NCBI GenBank assembly: GCA_028583605.1
Contig: CM053330.1
Coordinates: 22,842,129 to 22,906,128, forward strand
Source of the DNA: Dastarcus helophoroides
Taxonomy: Eukaryota; Arthropoda; Insecta; Coleoptera; Bothrideridae
DNA length: 64,000 nucleotides
Direction of reading: 5' to 3'
The notes beneath the pieces are model-generated. The model did not search any database, was not told where the DNA came from, and was given only the letters and a program-made list of their open reading frames with translations. Positions 1-12,142 of the stretch are shown here, piece by piece (position 1 is the first letter of the stretch; the number at the start of each line of letters is the position of its first letter). The position numbers were made by a program, and so were the translations under genes.

Positions 1-1074
1 TAATAAATGAATATGAATTTGTATTCACTTATGTTAAATGGTGGGGGATAATAAAATGAAAGGCTTGATCAAAATTGGGAATAATTTGATTAAATAGAAA
101 CCTAGACGGATTATAATGAGAAACTAACAATTCTTCTTTCAGGTTCAAATTATTGGAGAAGACTACAAATGAAGAATTTTTTCATTGCGGAAATTGGTTC
201 TTTTGTTTATTACTACAATGATCAAATTCACAATTTAAATTGGTATAAAAATGAATTAAATGATGGGTTCATTCTTGCACCCTTCCTTTGTAATCACCTA
301 CCCTTCCGCTTGATGCATTTTTTAATTCAGACCTGCCATATGTACATCAGGTAACGCAGAAGATATTTGCATTGTGGGTATCTAGTTGCCCTTCAGCGCT
401 GAATAGAAAATAGGGCACTATTATGGTAGTTGTACCTATGGGAAAGTTTCGTGGGATCACAGAAACTTAAAATAGCATTCTACCTTATGTATTGTCCATA
501 ATTTGAATGAGTCCACATATTTCTTAGTGAAGTTTAATTAATTTTAAATTATTATAAACAAACTAAAACAAAACAGAAAAATACCAAATGTTAGTTTGTA
601 AAATATAAATAAATAAACACCGCCCAACTGTTTTTTTTTAAACATATTCATTAGCTCAAATTGTAATTTAGAGTATGTCGCTGCATATGTTTTAATATCT
701 AGGCTTTGTAATATATTTTTTGAAGTATTATTCACTCTCAAAGGATAATAGAGTTAAAATGGGGGCATCAGGAGTATTTAGGAATGAGGTGTTGGTAGTA
801 AACGTTTCTTTTAAACATTATATTTGTTATTTGTCTGAAAAGATCCCTCTTCATAAAGAATTCCACGGTTGGGAGATAATATAGAACACTTTATAAATAT
901 AAATTGTCGCTCTGGCAAATTGGACTCCACAGGAATTGCTATCAAGTGTGCAATTTGATGTCAGCCTTAGGAAAATTGCTCTGGATGGAATGAGCTAGCT
1001 ATCTTTAAAGTGAAAGTTGCAAAAAAACGCAAAGATAATTAAGACAGAAGAGCATAGTAACTCAATATACCAAC
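1..1074. other. AT-rich stretch, no recognised gene
   Basis: No open frame here resembles a known protein, and I see no RNA gene or repeat boundary. Short open frames are of the size expected by chance. Confidence 0.5.
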
Positions 1075-1981
1075 TAGTGATGTAACGAATATTCGCATTC
1101 GCAAATTTTCGTACGATTTTTAATATTCGCACTTGCATTCGTATTCGCAAGAAATTATGACAAATTATGGGAATATACAGGGTGATTCAGTCATAATGGC
1201 ATTAATTTTAAAGGAAGATAGAGAAAAATGAGTATAATACGAATACGTAATTAAAATTTTTTTTAAGGTATAATTACGCTGAAGAAAAAATTTTAAATCA
1301 TAATTTAAACCCCTTTTTAAGCTGTCGCTGACTCCAAGGCCCAGATAAATAGAAAGAAGAAGAATTTACGGCTGCGCAGTTGAGACTCGGGCGAAACAAT
1401 TTAACAAAACATTGCTAGGTTATATCTAAATGACAATATGAAAAACTTTAAATGATCCTCGCGCGGCACGGATGGTTGCGTTGGGTTATTTGCTTTTTTA
1501 TATAAAAATCGGGTAACAACAAATTGCAGAAGAAAGTTACGCGAAAATAAAAAAAGGTGAAATCGCGAGATGGATGTAAACGTTGATATCAACGCTGTAA
1601 ATAATAAATTAAACTCGCTGTTGTGGGCAAGTGATAAAAGGTGTTAATACTCGAGAGTTATTTCCCGGCGTTTTATTTTTTGTGACCGTCCGTGATACGA
1701 TGGAAATTTTTTAAACCATGTGTAGTTTACCGGCAAATCATCTAAAATAGTTCGGGAAAAAGGTACTCGAGTATCAATGCAAGTGCACTGCCCCTATTCT
1801 GACTAGGGGCTACGGTTGACATATTTTTTTATAAAAAACAACCTAAGTGTGCTAACCAACGTTAATATCCTTCACAATTAAATAAACTAGTGTGTCGAAT
1901 CGTTATTTATTTCGTAGAATTAATGTCTTAGTTTGAGTCGTTTATGTTCGTTTATTTCTTGAATTTGCGTTTTACTTTTAA

Positions 1982-2200
1982 TCAGACCAACTGATTAACG
2001 AAACAAAAAATATTCTCTAATTTCTTTGCGAAGTATTCACATTTATATGCAGTTTTATTGCCTTTTTCTTCACCAGTCACTCCTTGCACAATCCTTAATT
2101 TCAGTAACCTTCTATTAAGGAATGGCAATCTGTTACAGAATGCCGCAAACAGCAATTGTTTTGGATCTTGGTTTGTCAATCGTTGTTTGTGACTCAACAC
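1982..2200 (-). pseudogene. possible N-terminal stub of a second, tandem PLE copy
   Basis: This 72-codon minus-strand frame lies just downstream of the PLE terminal repeat and hammerhead-like motif. Parts of it (NRLPFLNRRLLKLRIV, and YFAKKLENI) loosely resemble the N-terminal region that precedes the reverse transcriptase in Penelope-like proteins. Partial tandem copies are common for these elements. The similarity is weak and judged by eye; it could be a chance frame. Confidence 0.2.
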
Positions 2201-2277
2201 TGAAAAACACTTAAATCTACATAAAAATTTAAACGGCGTAAAAAATAAATAACAACAAGATTATTTAAAATTTTAAC

Positions 2278-2311
2278 TTTTCGGGCAGTGTTATTCTCTG
2301 CCCGTCGTCAG
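2278..2311 (-). ncRNA. hammerhead-like motif in PLE terminal repeat
   Basis: On the minus strand the sequence runs CTGACGA, one extra C, a 6-bp stem GGGCAG/CTGCCC with a 9-nt loop, then GAAA. This matches the CUGANGA-stem II-GAAA core of hammerhead ribozymes, which are established components of Penelope-like element terminal repeats. It lies immediately downstream of the GIY-YIG coding relic, the expected position. Stems I and III are only weakly formed by AT-rich flanks, so activity is doubtful. Confidence 0.5.
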
Positions 2312-2394
2312 AAAATCAATTCAATTTTTTTCCTCTACAATTTTGTGTATGCTGTCAGAAAATAATTCTGACAGTTTATTAGATTATTCCCTAG

Positions 2395-3043
2395 GTGATT
2401 CTAAGGCGACCCAGTTGTTTTTCTTGTTTTAACAATGGCAGCCACATACCGTTTATGTCAATCGAACAATTCGCGACACAGTTATCTCCATTTAGTAAAA
2501 ATTAAAGCTGCTTCTTTAATTTTTCTTTTTTTATAATGTGTTTCTCTGCCAATAATGCAGGATTTTTTCCACTGAATTCTGTGATCGTATTGAAAAGAGT
2601 GTTCGCAAATTTTCGATTTTGAAAAATATCCCTTAGGTAATTTTTATGTCCGTTAATACGAATCCACATAGGTCTGGATGTTTCACCAATGTAAATTTTG
2701 TTGCATTCGCAGGTTATTTATAAATTCATTTTTTGTTTTGTATTTACTAGTAATGACCTTAGAATATTTTGTGTTTTGAATGCTGTTCGTATATTGAATT
2801 TTTGGCCTATTCGTTTGATTTTATCTGAGAGACCTGGTATGTATGGAATAATCAAGGTTTTTTGTTCTTGAATGGCTGATGTGTTTATGATGACATGATT
2901 ATGATTGTGTGATCCTGTTTCTCTTTTGTTTATAACTTTTTTCACAAATTCCTTTCGATGCCCATTTTTTTGTAATATTGATGTAATATTAATTTTTTCT
3001 TTATTAGGTATATATTTCAGAACTAGAGTTGATATTTTTAGCT
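2395..3043 (-). pseudogene. Penelope-like retroelement, C-terminal RT linker and GIY-YIG endonuclease
   Basis: The minus strand encodes the C-terminal part of a Penelope-like polyprotein. A basic linker ending IPYIPGLSDKIKRIGQKFNI (about 2835-2780) is typical of the segment between reverse transcriptase and endonuclease. It is followed by a cysteine pair and a GIY-YIG-like core, CECNKIYIGETSRPMWIRI (about 2710-2655), with the conserved arginine and a following GHK. The GIY-YIG nuclease nicks the target for retrotransposition. The frame has an internal stop (TAA at 2718-2720) and a frameshift near the C-terminus, and the reverse transcriptase core upstream is absent beyond about 3043. It is a dead fragment. 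Confidence 0.75.
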
Positions 3044-3533
3044 CTGTCTATTAGAGATGTAATAACACAGGAGATTGGCTCGACTTCGTGAAGGCAGAAA
3101 AACCGGCGTTGGAATGGATCGCAAGACTTGACGTCGACCTATAAACCAGACCTAGGCCTGTTAGATGTAATAATATATAATAATTTAATATTTGTCCGCC
3201 AGAATGGCAATATCGTACAATATACCTATATATACTGTATCTATGTTGCATGCGCGCCGCGCCATAAGATAAATAAAACAACTTCTAGCGTTTTGTAGAA
3301 TATCTTTAGATGTTTTTCGCAGTTCTTGCCTACTACGTTAGATAATATGATATGGATATTTTAAATATTTATATTTTAATAATAATAAAGCAATATAAAT
3401 CCAAAAAAATGCCACCAGATTTATTTTACAAAGCAATGGAAGTGAATGTTAATATTCGCATTCGCGAATATTGGAGCTGCATGTCGCATTCGCATTCAGG
3501 AATGTTCGAAAACCAACATTCGTTACATCACCA

Positions 3534-4620
3534 CAGCCAGAGGCGAAACTTATGGTACACAAGGAATCGCAGAAATACAAAACAAAAATTCAAAGGTTTT
3601 TATCCCAGTGCAAAAGGAAGTTTAATCATCAATAAAAATCTGTATAATTTAACATGACCATTAAAGACAGGTGCCAATATTTACCACAAGCAAGAATAAT
3701 ATTGACCCACATAAAATTGAAACTAAAATGGAATACTGAAAAAAGCGTGTACAATGCACATTATAACAAAAAGATAATTAAGCTGAGACGCTATGTGAAT
3801 GTTTAACGAACACCTTCAGCAACCCTTACGAGATAACCAAGACAACAGCAGGAAGTGCGTGACAATTACAGGAAATGGTTCTTAAGTGCGCATTCGAAGC
3901 ATATCTCCATTTTATTGAAATATTACCCTTTACAATATGCTGGTGGTGATCTTGATTATTCTGAACTAAATAGTTTCTTTCCAATTGTTACTGTATCCTG
4001 TCCAAACAAAATAACTCCCTGGGATCATATTTCATGTTAAGTCGGTGACAAGAACTACGCAATTAATATCAGTACTTCCTTTAACGGATTGATGATAGAG
4101 TAAGGATTCATTTCTTTCATAAGTAATGAGAAGAGGACGGGGCAGCGTTAATTTTGAATACGTAAAAAATATAATCAATGTACTCTTCTAGTATGGCACA
4201 TAAAAGGTAATAAGTTATTTTAGGATAACTTTCTTCTGTATAAAATCACTTGGATTTGCAACAAACTTTTAATATAGAAAATGGTAGAATCAGATACTGA
4301 TCAATGTACTGCCAAGGATAAGATATTTAGATTTTGAACTTGTGCGCCAACTACTTGTTCTTTTTATGAGGATCACGATGATACGCAATCTTATTATACC
4401 ATTTTAATCCTTCCAGTAATTTATGTCCCCTTTATAAGCAGACAAGAATGTATGTTTATTACCGCGTAGTTTGATCATTACCAAATTTTTGGTTTTCCAA
4501 AATCGAATTAATACAAAATTTTGTCCAGCAATAACTGACTGCTACAAATCTAAATGAAAGGTGTAGTTTCAACATGGCGGCACTTTAGAAATACCGATAA
4601 ATGGTCGCCATCTTTTTTTA
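3534..4620. other. AT-rich stretch, nothing recognised
   Basis: No coding frame, RNA gene or inverted repeat that I can support. Confidence 0.4.
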
Positions 4621-5137
4621 TTAAGTGGAAATACCTTCATATCAACAGAAGATATCGTCGAAGCTGTGAAAAAAATTGTTTTTGAAAATCGTCGAATTAC
4701 CATAACAGCAGTTGATGAGGACGTTGGCATATCAGTCGGCTCGAGTCATGCAATTTTTTCGGTTTTGGGCATGGGACGTGTGTCAGCGAAGTTTGTTCCG
4801 AAACTTCTCAATTTTGATCAGAAGAACCGTCGCATGAGCATCGCTCAGGAGCTCTTGAATAACGTCAGTGATGATCCTGATTTGCTCAAAAGGGTCATAA
4901 CTGGTGACGAATGATGGGTATATGGTTATGACGTCGAAAGCAAAGCCCAATCGTCCCAATGGAAGCACCCAGTAGAGCCAAGACCGAAAAAAGCACGTCA
5001 CGTCCGATCAAATATCAAAGCTTGTTCACTGTTTTTTTCGACTACCATGGCGCAGTACATCAGGTCGTACGGTCAATAAGGAGTATTACCTTGAAGTTAT
5101 GCGCCGTTTGCGAGAAGCAGTACGAAAAAAACGTCTG
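4621..5137 (+). pseudogene. mariner transposase fragment, 3'-truncated
   Basis: The translation runs from a helix-turn-helix segment (ITITAVDEDVGISVGSS) through FVPKLLNFDQKNRRM and DDPDLLKRVITGDE to WVYGYDVESKAQSSQW, the classical order of a mariner (Tc1/mariner superfamily) transposase. The first catalytic aspartate is in GDE. The codon between GDE and W is a TGA stop (4912-4914), replacing the usual serine or threonine. Later the frame shifts around TVFFDYHGAVHQ, and the NKEYYLEVMRRLREAVRKK segment is the last recognisable piece. The gene stops abruptly at about 5137, before the second and third catalytic aspartates. The N-terminus and inverted repeats are not visible. Confidence 0.85.
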
Positions 5138-5138
5138 T

Positions 5139-6016
5139 TAATTTGTTGTATCGTAAATATTCCATCTATTGTTGATCTGCCTTTTCTAAAACCTTTTTGT
5201 TCTTCCTCTATTAACTCTTCTGAAATTACTTTCAATCTAATATTTAGGACTCTGGCGTGAATTTTATAAGTCGTATCTAATAAACTAATTCCACCATAGT
5301 TTTGAGGATTGTTCTTGTCGCCTTTTTTAAACAATGAAGTTACTTTTACTCTTCGCCAGTTGTCAGGAATAATATTATTTTTCCAACATTCGTTATATAG
5401 GTGTAATAGTCTCAGGTGCAACATCCGCCATGTTTCCATAATTTGGCATTTTTGTCATCTATGCTTTTCTGCTTTTGGTAGATTTAAGAGCTTCAGTCAG
5501 TCCAGCTTAGTCTATGTCATCCAGACCTTTTACCTTTTCTTCTTGAATCATTGTTTCGTCTGCGTTTTCATCTTACCAGAGTTGTCTGTAATGCTCCACC
5601 AATTCTTCTTCATTTATGTTGTTTCTTTGTATTCTGTCATTTACTTGGTTGTTTAAAGATTTCGTTTCCTTCTATGCTAAAGTTTGTCTCGCATGTTATG
5701 TCATTTTCTATATTACTTATCAATGGACCCCAGGATTCTTTATTTGCTTTTCTAGACATTTGTTTTACCGCCCTTCTCTTATGTTTGTATATTTCCTAAT
5801 TATGTTTATTTGGGCTGTTAAGATATTGTTGATAAGATTTTTGTTTATCTTGCATTGCTTCTTCTATTCCAGTCGAGCATATTTTCAGCCCTTTCTTTTT
5901 CTGATTTTCTTCTTTTTACCTAAAACTTCACTTACCGTTCTAAGTACTGCTTGTGTTAAAATTTTTAATTCTTCATTTATGTCGTCTTTCGTTTCTACAT
6001 GTTCTAATATACTGTA
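5139..6016 (-). pseudogene. non-LTR retrotransposon reverse transcriptase fragment
   Basis: The minus strand encodes the linker and N-terminal third of a LINE reverse transcriptase. From about 6000 down to 5450 a broken, lysine-rich linker is readable (for example SRKANKESWGPLISNIENDI). From 5439 to 5140 the RT begins with LHLYNECWKNNIIPDNWRR, then FKKGDKNNPQNYGGISLLDT (RT motif region 1-2; the usual NYRG is NYGG) and EEEQKGFRKGRSTIDGIFTIQQ (motif 2A). The palm with the FxDD/YxDD box is missing, because the relic ends exactly where the mariner relic ends. Clade not determined; RTE/CR1-like in flavour. Confidence 0.8.
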
Positions 6017-6951
6017 TAGCCCATCGTTAGGAGCGCGCGATCTCTCAGACCGCACTTATATTTCGATAATTAGCTTGCCAATGATGCTCATTTTCGGTTT
6101 AGCTGAATATTATAACATCACATATATGATGCTTGGTCAACTGATTAAATTATATGCCCATTTTTGTAAGTTGCAGCTATTTACATCATGTGATACCGCG
6201 CCCGCCCACACATGTTAAATTGTTTTGTCATTATAGTTCTTAATATAAATTGACTTTTGCATGGAAATAACTTAGTAGAGGGAATTTCCAAACAAGATTT
6301 GTCTAAATAAAAATTATTTTTGGACTCTTAACTCTCAAATATAATATTATTGAAAATTTAGTTCCGCATTTCGTACAATAATTTGTATTTTTTGTTTGGC
6401 TAAATGTTTTGTTTATAGGTGAAAGCTGTGCATGATTTGTAATTTAATTTTATAAATAAATCTACCAAGATACCATATTTCATCACAGGACCAAAAAAGT
6501 TAAAAACTAACATAAATTTTAGATGTGGCCTGTGAGACCGCGGGCGCCTCATCGTATTACAAAACATGACACGCCTACTCTAGGCTTAATCTATCCTGAT
6601 AGAGCTTTCTTATGCTTTCTCCTTCCAATAAATATACTTTAAAGATAGATTTGTAGTTGGTTTTGCAATTTTTGCTGAAATTACCAAGAAGTGGTCTGAA
6701 CCTATATCTATTAGAAAGAAAGCGCTTCATTTAATATGATCATAATAACATTAATCAGAAGTATTCAGCAACAAACGTTATTACAACCGATTTGTACAAA
6801 AGTAACGATGTTGTCATTTTTTCTGCCTTTTAAAAAGCAAACGACTTAGAACTTGAAAAGACCACCTTCTGCATACTGTCATCGAAGTTGATTAAAATAG
6901 ATTCATCTGGCGCGCGTCGTGTTTAGTGTGGTACCTTTTGTTATTCCAGTA
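6017..6951. other. AT-rich stretch, nothing recognised
   Basis: Apart from a short GC-rich patch (6028-6060) I see no feature. Confidence 0.4.
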
Positions 6952-9458
6952 TAGCCCAGTCGGCGAAGCTTTTTTTTGTACAAAATAATACAACAGCGAT
7001 TTTATGATTGCAATCAATTAATAGGTTAATTCTGAGCATAAGTTCAAGTTGGCGCGGTGCGGGGGGCTGTGCGTTAGCCGCCATTTTGATAAACGCGTTT
7101 ATGTAATTATCTCGATAATGGTTGGTCCTATTAAAAAAGTACAAGAAATCATATTTGTAGAAAAATATATGACTTATCTTTTTTATTAATAATATTTTTG
7201 TATAGGATAAATATTTTAAAAGTTACTACGTTGAATTGTTTTCTCTTTTTAGTTTTTGCTTGATAATTCGTAAACAAATAACTCTACAGTGATAATAGTT
7301 ATTATCAAAATTGTAGAGCATAAAAAAATTTACACATTTTGTATAAAACATTTTTTTCTAATGTTTATAGTTTAGAAGCTGTAATAAAATAACTATCCGA
7401 GTTAATTAAGAAAACGGCGTTTTATCAAATTGTATGCGCAGTAAATGCTGACTTATCGACAGCAGATGTTATTTTAACTGGAATGTCTCATTGCTCCAAT
7501 ATTTACTGGACAAGTGGAGAATAGGTATAATTTTAGATCTTTTGTTATTATAGCTTTTATAAACTATGATCTTTACAAAAATGTTTTTATAAAATTTATA
7601 GACAGTTTTATACCCTATAAATATGCTGTTGGCCGATTTGGAAGTAGATTAAGAAAAAAATAAGTGACAATTTTTTGGCGTAATAATTTAAAATATGTGT
7701 CTAAAAAATCGCTTCCAATAAAAATATTAAACTACTTATTTTTACATCAATATGATCTTTCCCATTTTTTCTTTTTTTTTCACAGTTACGCAGTGGGAAA
7801 AATGTATTTGAAGTATAACTCAACAGCAATTTTATGAAAACAGCCTATTAGCAGGACAATCCTGTCTATGACGCCAAATGGACGCGATGAGGGACGTCGT
7901 GCGTTAGCCATTATTTTGATAAATGCGTTTTTGTAAATATTTTGAGAATAGTTGGTTTTATGAAGAAACTACAAGCAACCTATAAAGATAAAAATGTTTA
8001 TTTTGGCTGCTACTCTAAAAAGTAACAGCGTTGAAGTGTTCATTTTTTAGTTTTTGTTTAGTAAAATTGGTAAGCGGCTTACAAGAGTAATTGATAACAG
8101 TAACTATCAAGGTTGTAAGAGAATTAGAAAATCTACAATTTAAAAAAAAAATGGGTTTTCCTAAAATTTGTAGTGTAGGACTTCTTCGACGAATAGCCGC
8201 AGATGCCTTCCTTTTATCAGCATCATTTTTCCGACATGACTTGTGGACACTAATAACAAAGATAGATTTTTCTCAAAAAAAACTATTTGTTTAAACAATG
8301 AAAACTATGTAGTTCAATTATCTTTATTTAACTTACCTCACAGATTCTAAATTTTTCAGAAATTCTTTATGTACCTTCTGGCCTCTTAATTTGCTGGCAG
8401 TTAAAAGAGATCTAATACCTCTACTTTTAACATTCACAACATCACCTTTACTTAAAGTTTTTCCACAAATGAAACAATCATTCATTTTTTTACCATGGAA
8501 ACGCCCTTTCAAGAAACAAAATATATTTTGTAACTGCTACCTATAATAGTGCTAAACTCCGTTTAAGATTGAAAAATTATACAATTATCACGACCACTGC
8601 GTAAATATCGCATAAATGCGGCAACTTAAAAGAAGCGGCTAAATAAAAGAGCGGCCTACCAAAATAGCAGCTTGTGCATGAAAAATATTTTGATCGCGTC
8701 AGCCTGTAAGTCGACAAATTGTATTATTTTGCTGAAGTGACTCCTTTACGAGCAGACAATGCTCTTTTCATCATACTTCCCGCATTGGCATATTTTTTAA
8801 ATGTGATAGTTTTTAATATAGATTAATGTGATGAAACTGTTTTTTCTACAATTAATTGAAAATACAATTTTATATTGTCTCATCAGATTAACGTTTGGTG
8901 GTTAAAAGCACCTTTGGCATAAATACACATTTGATTTCTAGTACAGAATATTTCTTTAGGTGGTGACGAAATTCGTAACTTAAAATTTATCGAGACCGTT
9001 AGATCTTCATCGCGCTATAACTCACAAACTATTAACTTTAGAAAAATAAAATATATATCAAATTTGTAGAAAATTTTATGCTCTATAACTTTAATTCTAA
9101 CTGTTACCAACAAATGCTAACCGTTTTAAAACTATTAAGAAAAAACTAAAAAGTAAAAACTTTTCATTGTAATAACTCGTAAAATATTCATTTTATGGAA
9201 AAATATGTTTTATAAAAAAGTTAAATTATATATTTTTCTATAAATATGGTTTCTTGTATTTTCTTCATAGGATCGACCATTCTCGAGATATTTACTAAAA
9301 CGCGTTTATCAAAATGGCGGCTGACGCACAGCCCCCCGCGCCGCGCCAACTTAGACATATGCTCAAAATTGACCTACTAATAGATTGCAATAATAAAATT
9401 GCTGTTGTATTCGTTTGTATTTTTCACCTCTTTAGCGATTTCCTCGCCGACTGGGCTA
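6952..9458. mobile_element. 2.5-kb long-TIR DNA element with 3-bp target duplication
   Basis: The ends TAGCCCAGTCGGCGA (6952) and its exact inverted copy (ending 9458) are flanked by GTA on both sides (6949-6951 and 9459-9461), consistent with a 3-bp target duplication. The inverted arms stay alignable for roughly 450 bp (6952 to about 7400, and about 9010 to 9458), including a GC-rich block around GCGGGGGGCTGTGCGT (7060-7075). A third, more diverged copy of the arm in left-arm orientation lies at about 7786-8150. No transposase is visible, so it is non-autonomous. Superfamily is uncertain; the 3-bp duplication would fit PIF/Harbinger or Zator but TIR sequence is not diagnostic. Confidence 0.75.
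7786..8150 (+). repeat. internal diverged copy of the 6952 element's arm
   Basis: Words shared in order with the left arm include AACAGCAATTTTATGA, CGTGCGTTAGCC, ATTTTGATAAATGCGTTT and GAATAGTTGG. Its order and spacing match 6990-7300. It suggests an earlier insertion of a related element or a duplicated arm. Confidence 0.65.
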
Positions 9459-9461
9459 GTA

Positions 9462-11080
9462 TACATACAAGCATTGTGCAGATGTGTTTATATGACGAAG
9501 AGCCCCACGCACTGCTTCATAGCTATTACATACATCCAGGGAGTCCGTATCGGCAGCTGCACTCGCAGCGACACCCCCGTGTGTCGATCATATGCGCCAT
9601 ATTGTGAACAAGGGGGTAGTTAGCTTTTACAGTCTGTTTTTTAACAATCGACTGCTTCACTGCAAAGGCACCCTATTCCTGATGGTACGGATAAATCATG
9701 TGTCTTAACAGTGGAATAACTAATCATGGGAATTTTGAATTTCAACAAAGCAAAGTATATTGTTTCCAAATATGCATACAGAAATGTTACGAAAATATAT
9801 CATTTTTTCTGTTGTCTTGACTTGTATATCAAAATAGTAGATTTCATAAGTATATACATATTGTACATAAGCTATCTTCATTTTCTTACTATATATGGCA
9901 AGGAGATGTACTATTTAACAATTTTCCTACTGTTTAACAATTATCGTACTGCAATATATGTATATTACTCGTGACTTCATTTGCGTGGATCTAGATAAAT
10001 ATAAATTGATTTTAGTACAGTATCAAGTATCAGTGATAAAGACATGTTTTAAATAAATTCGACCATAAAAGCACTTAACTCTATTTAATTTACTATTTTA
10101 ATGCATAATGTGGATTACTTTTAAATAATGCCCATGCCTTCTATTACATTATTATAATTTGCAGTTGACACAGCTTGCTGCATTCACTGAATGTAATGAA
10201 TTTATTGTATGATGTTGCTACCACCAATAAATTGGAGATCAACTTCGTTTGCACCAATGATATTTTTTAGTACATAATAACTTATCCTAATAAAATTTAA
10301 GTAACTTATAAAAACATCAAGATGGCTATTTCCAATTTTCTGATAGTCCACTAAAAACGTTTACAATATAGACAAATATAGACACAATCATGGCTCATGA
10401 TGACTTTGCATATGACTCCCGAAAACTTTTCGATCACTGCATTGTCAGGTTTCATATCAATTTGCAAATATGTTAGTACTCTTGCTTCCCAGTTTTTCTT
10501 TTTTTCAATCATGACTTTTACAAGGATCAGTCTATTAGGGTTGATGCATATATGTTCCACTGTGTGGCAAGAGAAGCGTCGTTAACCAAATTTCCCTTTG
10601 AATTTTGCCGCATTCCGCTTGAATATAAAATAATAACACTGCTACGCTGCATCGCGGCTCTTTCGTTCCTGTACGGTACAACATATACATATGTGCACCA
10701 ACCTTTACAGCGATAGAAGAATCTGATTTTTTTTTTCATTTGTTGTTCTATCGGCAATCTTAAATTTTGAACCTGCAATTAGGCTTGAGCACAGTTAAAG
10801 GTTGACCACCACTGCTCTACAAATGAGAAAGTTCCGACTGATCAATTTACAGCTCAAACCACTCAGGTATAAATTTGAAATTTGGGCAGTAGGTCTGCTA
10901 AATTTTGTTTTGCCTCGTACCAATCAACCGTGAAAATATTTTTTTTTTAAATAAACACCCTCTGTTAGGTACTCCTGTAGGTCAATATTTTGATCCTGCT
11001 ACATTCATTGGTTGCAATTACTGTCATTAGATTAGCTTTTCACAAATAATCCTTTCTTTCAATAACAAGCAAAACTGCGT
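9462..11080. other. no recognised gene
   Basis: A GC-richer patch at 9490-9620 adjoins the element above; otherwise AT-rich sequence with no supportable gene. Confidence 0.4.
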
Positions 11081-11085
11081 AATAT

Positions 11086-11301
11086 ATGGAGTTTTATAGA
11101 CTATTCACACAGATGGCGCTGATAGTCCTCCACTTCCGAGTTTTAAATATAATATTTTCTGGAACAGTCGGGGGTGTCAGGATAAAAACTAGCATTTTCG
11201 CATTTTTCAAAAAATCTATTTAATGGAAAACGGTTTTGTAATTACCCCATGAAATGACAGGCAGACAAAGAGACACACGCTTTTGCATTTATAATAGGGA
11301 T
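11086..11301 (+). mobile_element. possible 3' tail of a LINE/SINE
   Basis: The stretch ends with GACAGGCAGACAAAGAGACA followed by a CGCTTTTGCATTTATAATAGGG-like end (about 11255-11301). That arrangement resembles 3' tails of RTE-type elements and their SINE partners common in insects (ACAGACAGAC then CGCATTTATAATATTAGT). No protein-coding part is present. Recognition is by eye from a general pattern. Confidence 0.4.
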
Positions 11302-12142
11302 ACATTACATTATTTATCTTGGACGTTGTTGCATGTTTTTTTTTTTTAAACTACAGTTTTACAGAGTTTATTTTAGCAGGCTCTTTGAACATAGGATTGA
11401 TTCCTATCAAATAAAGAAGGTTAGTTAGCTGAGGCACATAATGCAGATCAAATTCGTTTTTTTACATTATTTTATTTAGATGCATTGCTTAGGAGCTAAC
11501 AAAAATTTATTGATCAGGCTAAATATAGCAAAGTACACCACAAGCACAAGACCAAATGCAGTAACTGGAAAAGTATTGGATTTATTTACGAATGTTTCAG
11601 CATTGTCATTTTTCAATTATTACACTGGAAAGTTTGGATAAAATCTCCAATCTCTATACCTAATAGAAACCTGTAAGTAAAAATGTAATCGGAGTATAAT
11701 CATCACCCTAACAAAATCAGAAAGGAAAATATAAATGCACACCTACTCGTATATAAATAATTTTTCATAATAGAGAGACCAGATTTTTTTATTAATACTT
11801 CTCTTCTCCTTTGGACCATTAAAAAACAAGTACAAACCTTTAAAATTAATTCAGTGTACCAACGCAGATACTGTAATATCCCGATAAATGGCCACACACC
11901 ATCACAATATACCTATGTGGCTCACAAGACCAATGAATAGGTGCGCATCAACAATACTATAGCACTTACATGGCAATGTCAAATCTGCACCTTTTACATA
12001 TGTTAATATGGTGGCGACATCTTTGTTCCAGTAGGCGCACATTATACTAAAAATGTCGGCTTTGGTAAATCCCCTAGATATTACGCTGTAAGTTGCAATG
12101 CATTTTTGGTTTGATGGAACGGACTGGTCCTTGGTTATCTTC

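Larger units (their letters stand above)
1075..3533. mobile_element. hAT-like TIR pair enclosing a nested PLE relic
   Basis: The left end reads TAGTGATGTAACGAATATTC from 1075. The right end, read on the minus strand from 3533, is TGGTGATGTAACGAATGTTG. Both ends are followed by subterminal clusters of ATTCGCATTCGC-type words (1088-1150 and 3452-3505). TAGTGATG-type starts with ATTCG subterminal repeats are seen in insect hAT elements. I could not identify a convincing 8-bp target duplication, so the pairing rests on the inverted repeats alone. The interior contains a Penelope-like relic that is probably a later insertion. Confidence 0.5.

Noticed and set aside
5309..6218. Long plus-strand frames rich in Phe and Leu
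   Set aside because: They are antisense to the LINE reverse transcriptase relic on the minus strand.
9314..9607. Plus-strand frame MAADAQPPAPRQL..., also seen antisense at 6941-7144
   Set aside because: It lies in the inverted arms of the 6952-9458 element; its copies differ by indels and no protein family is recognisable.
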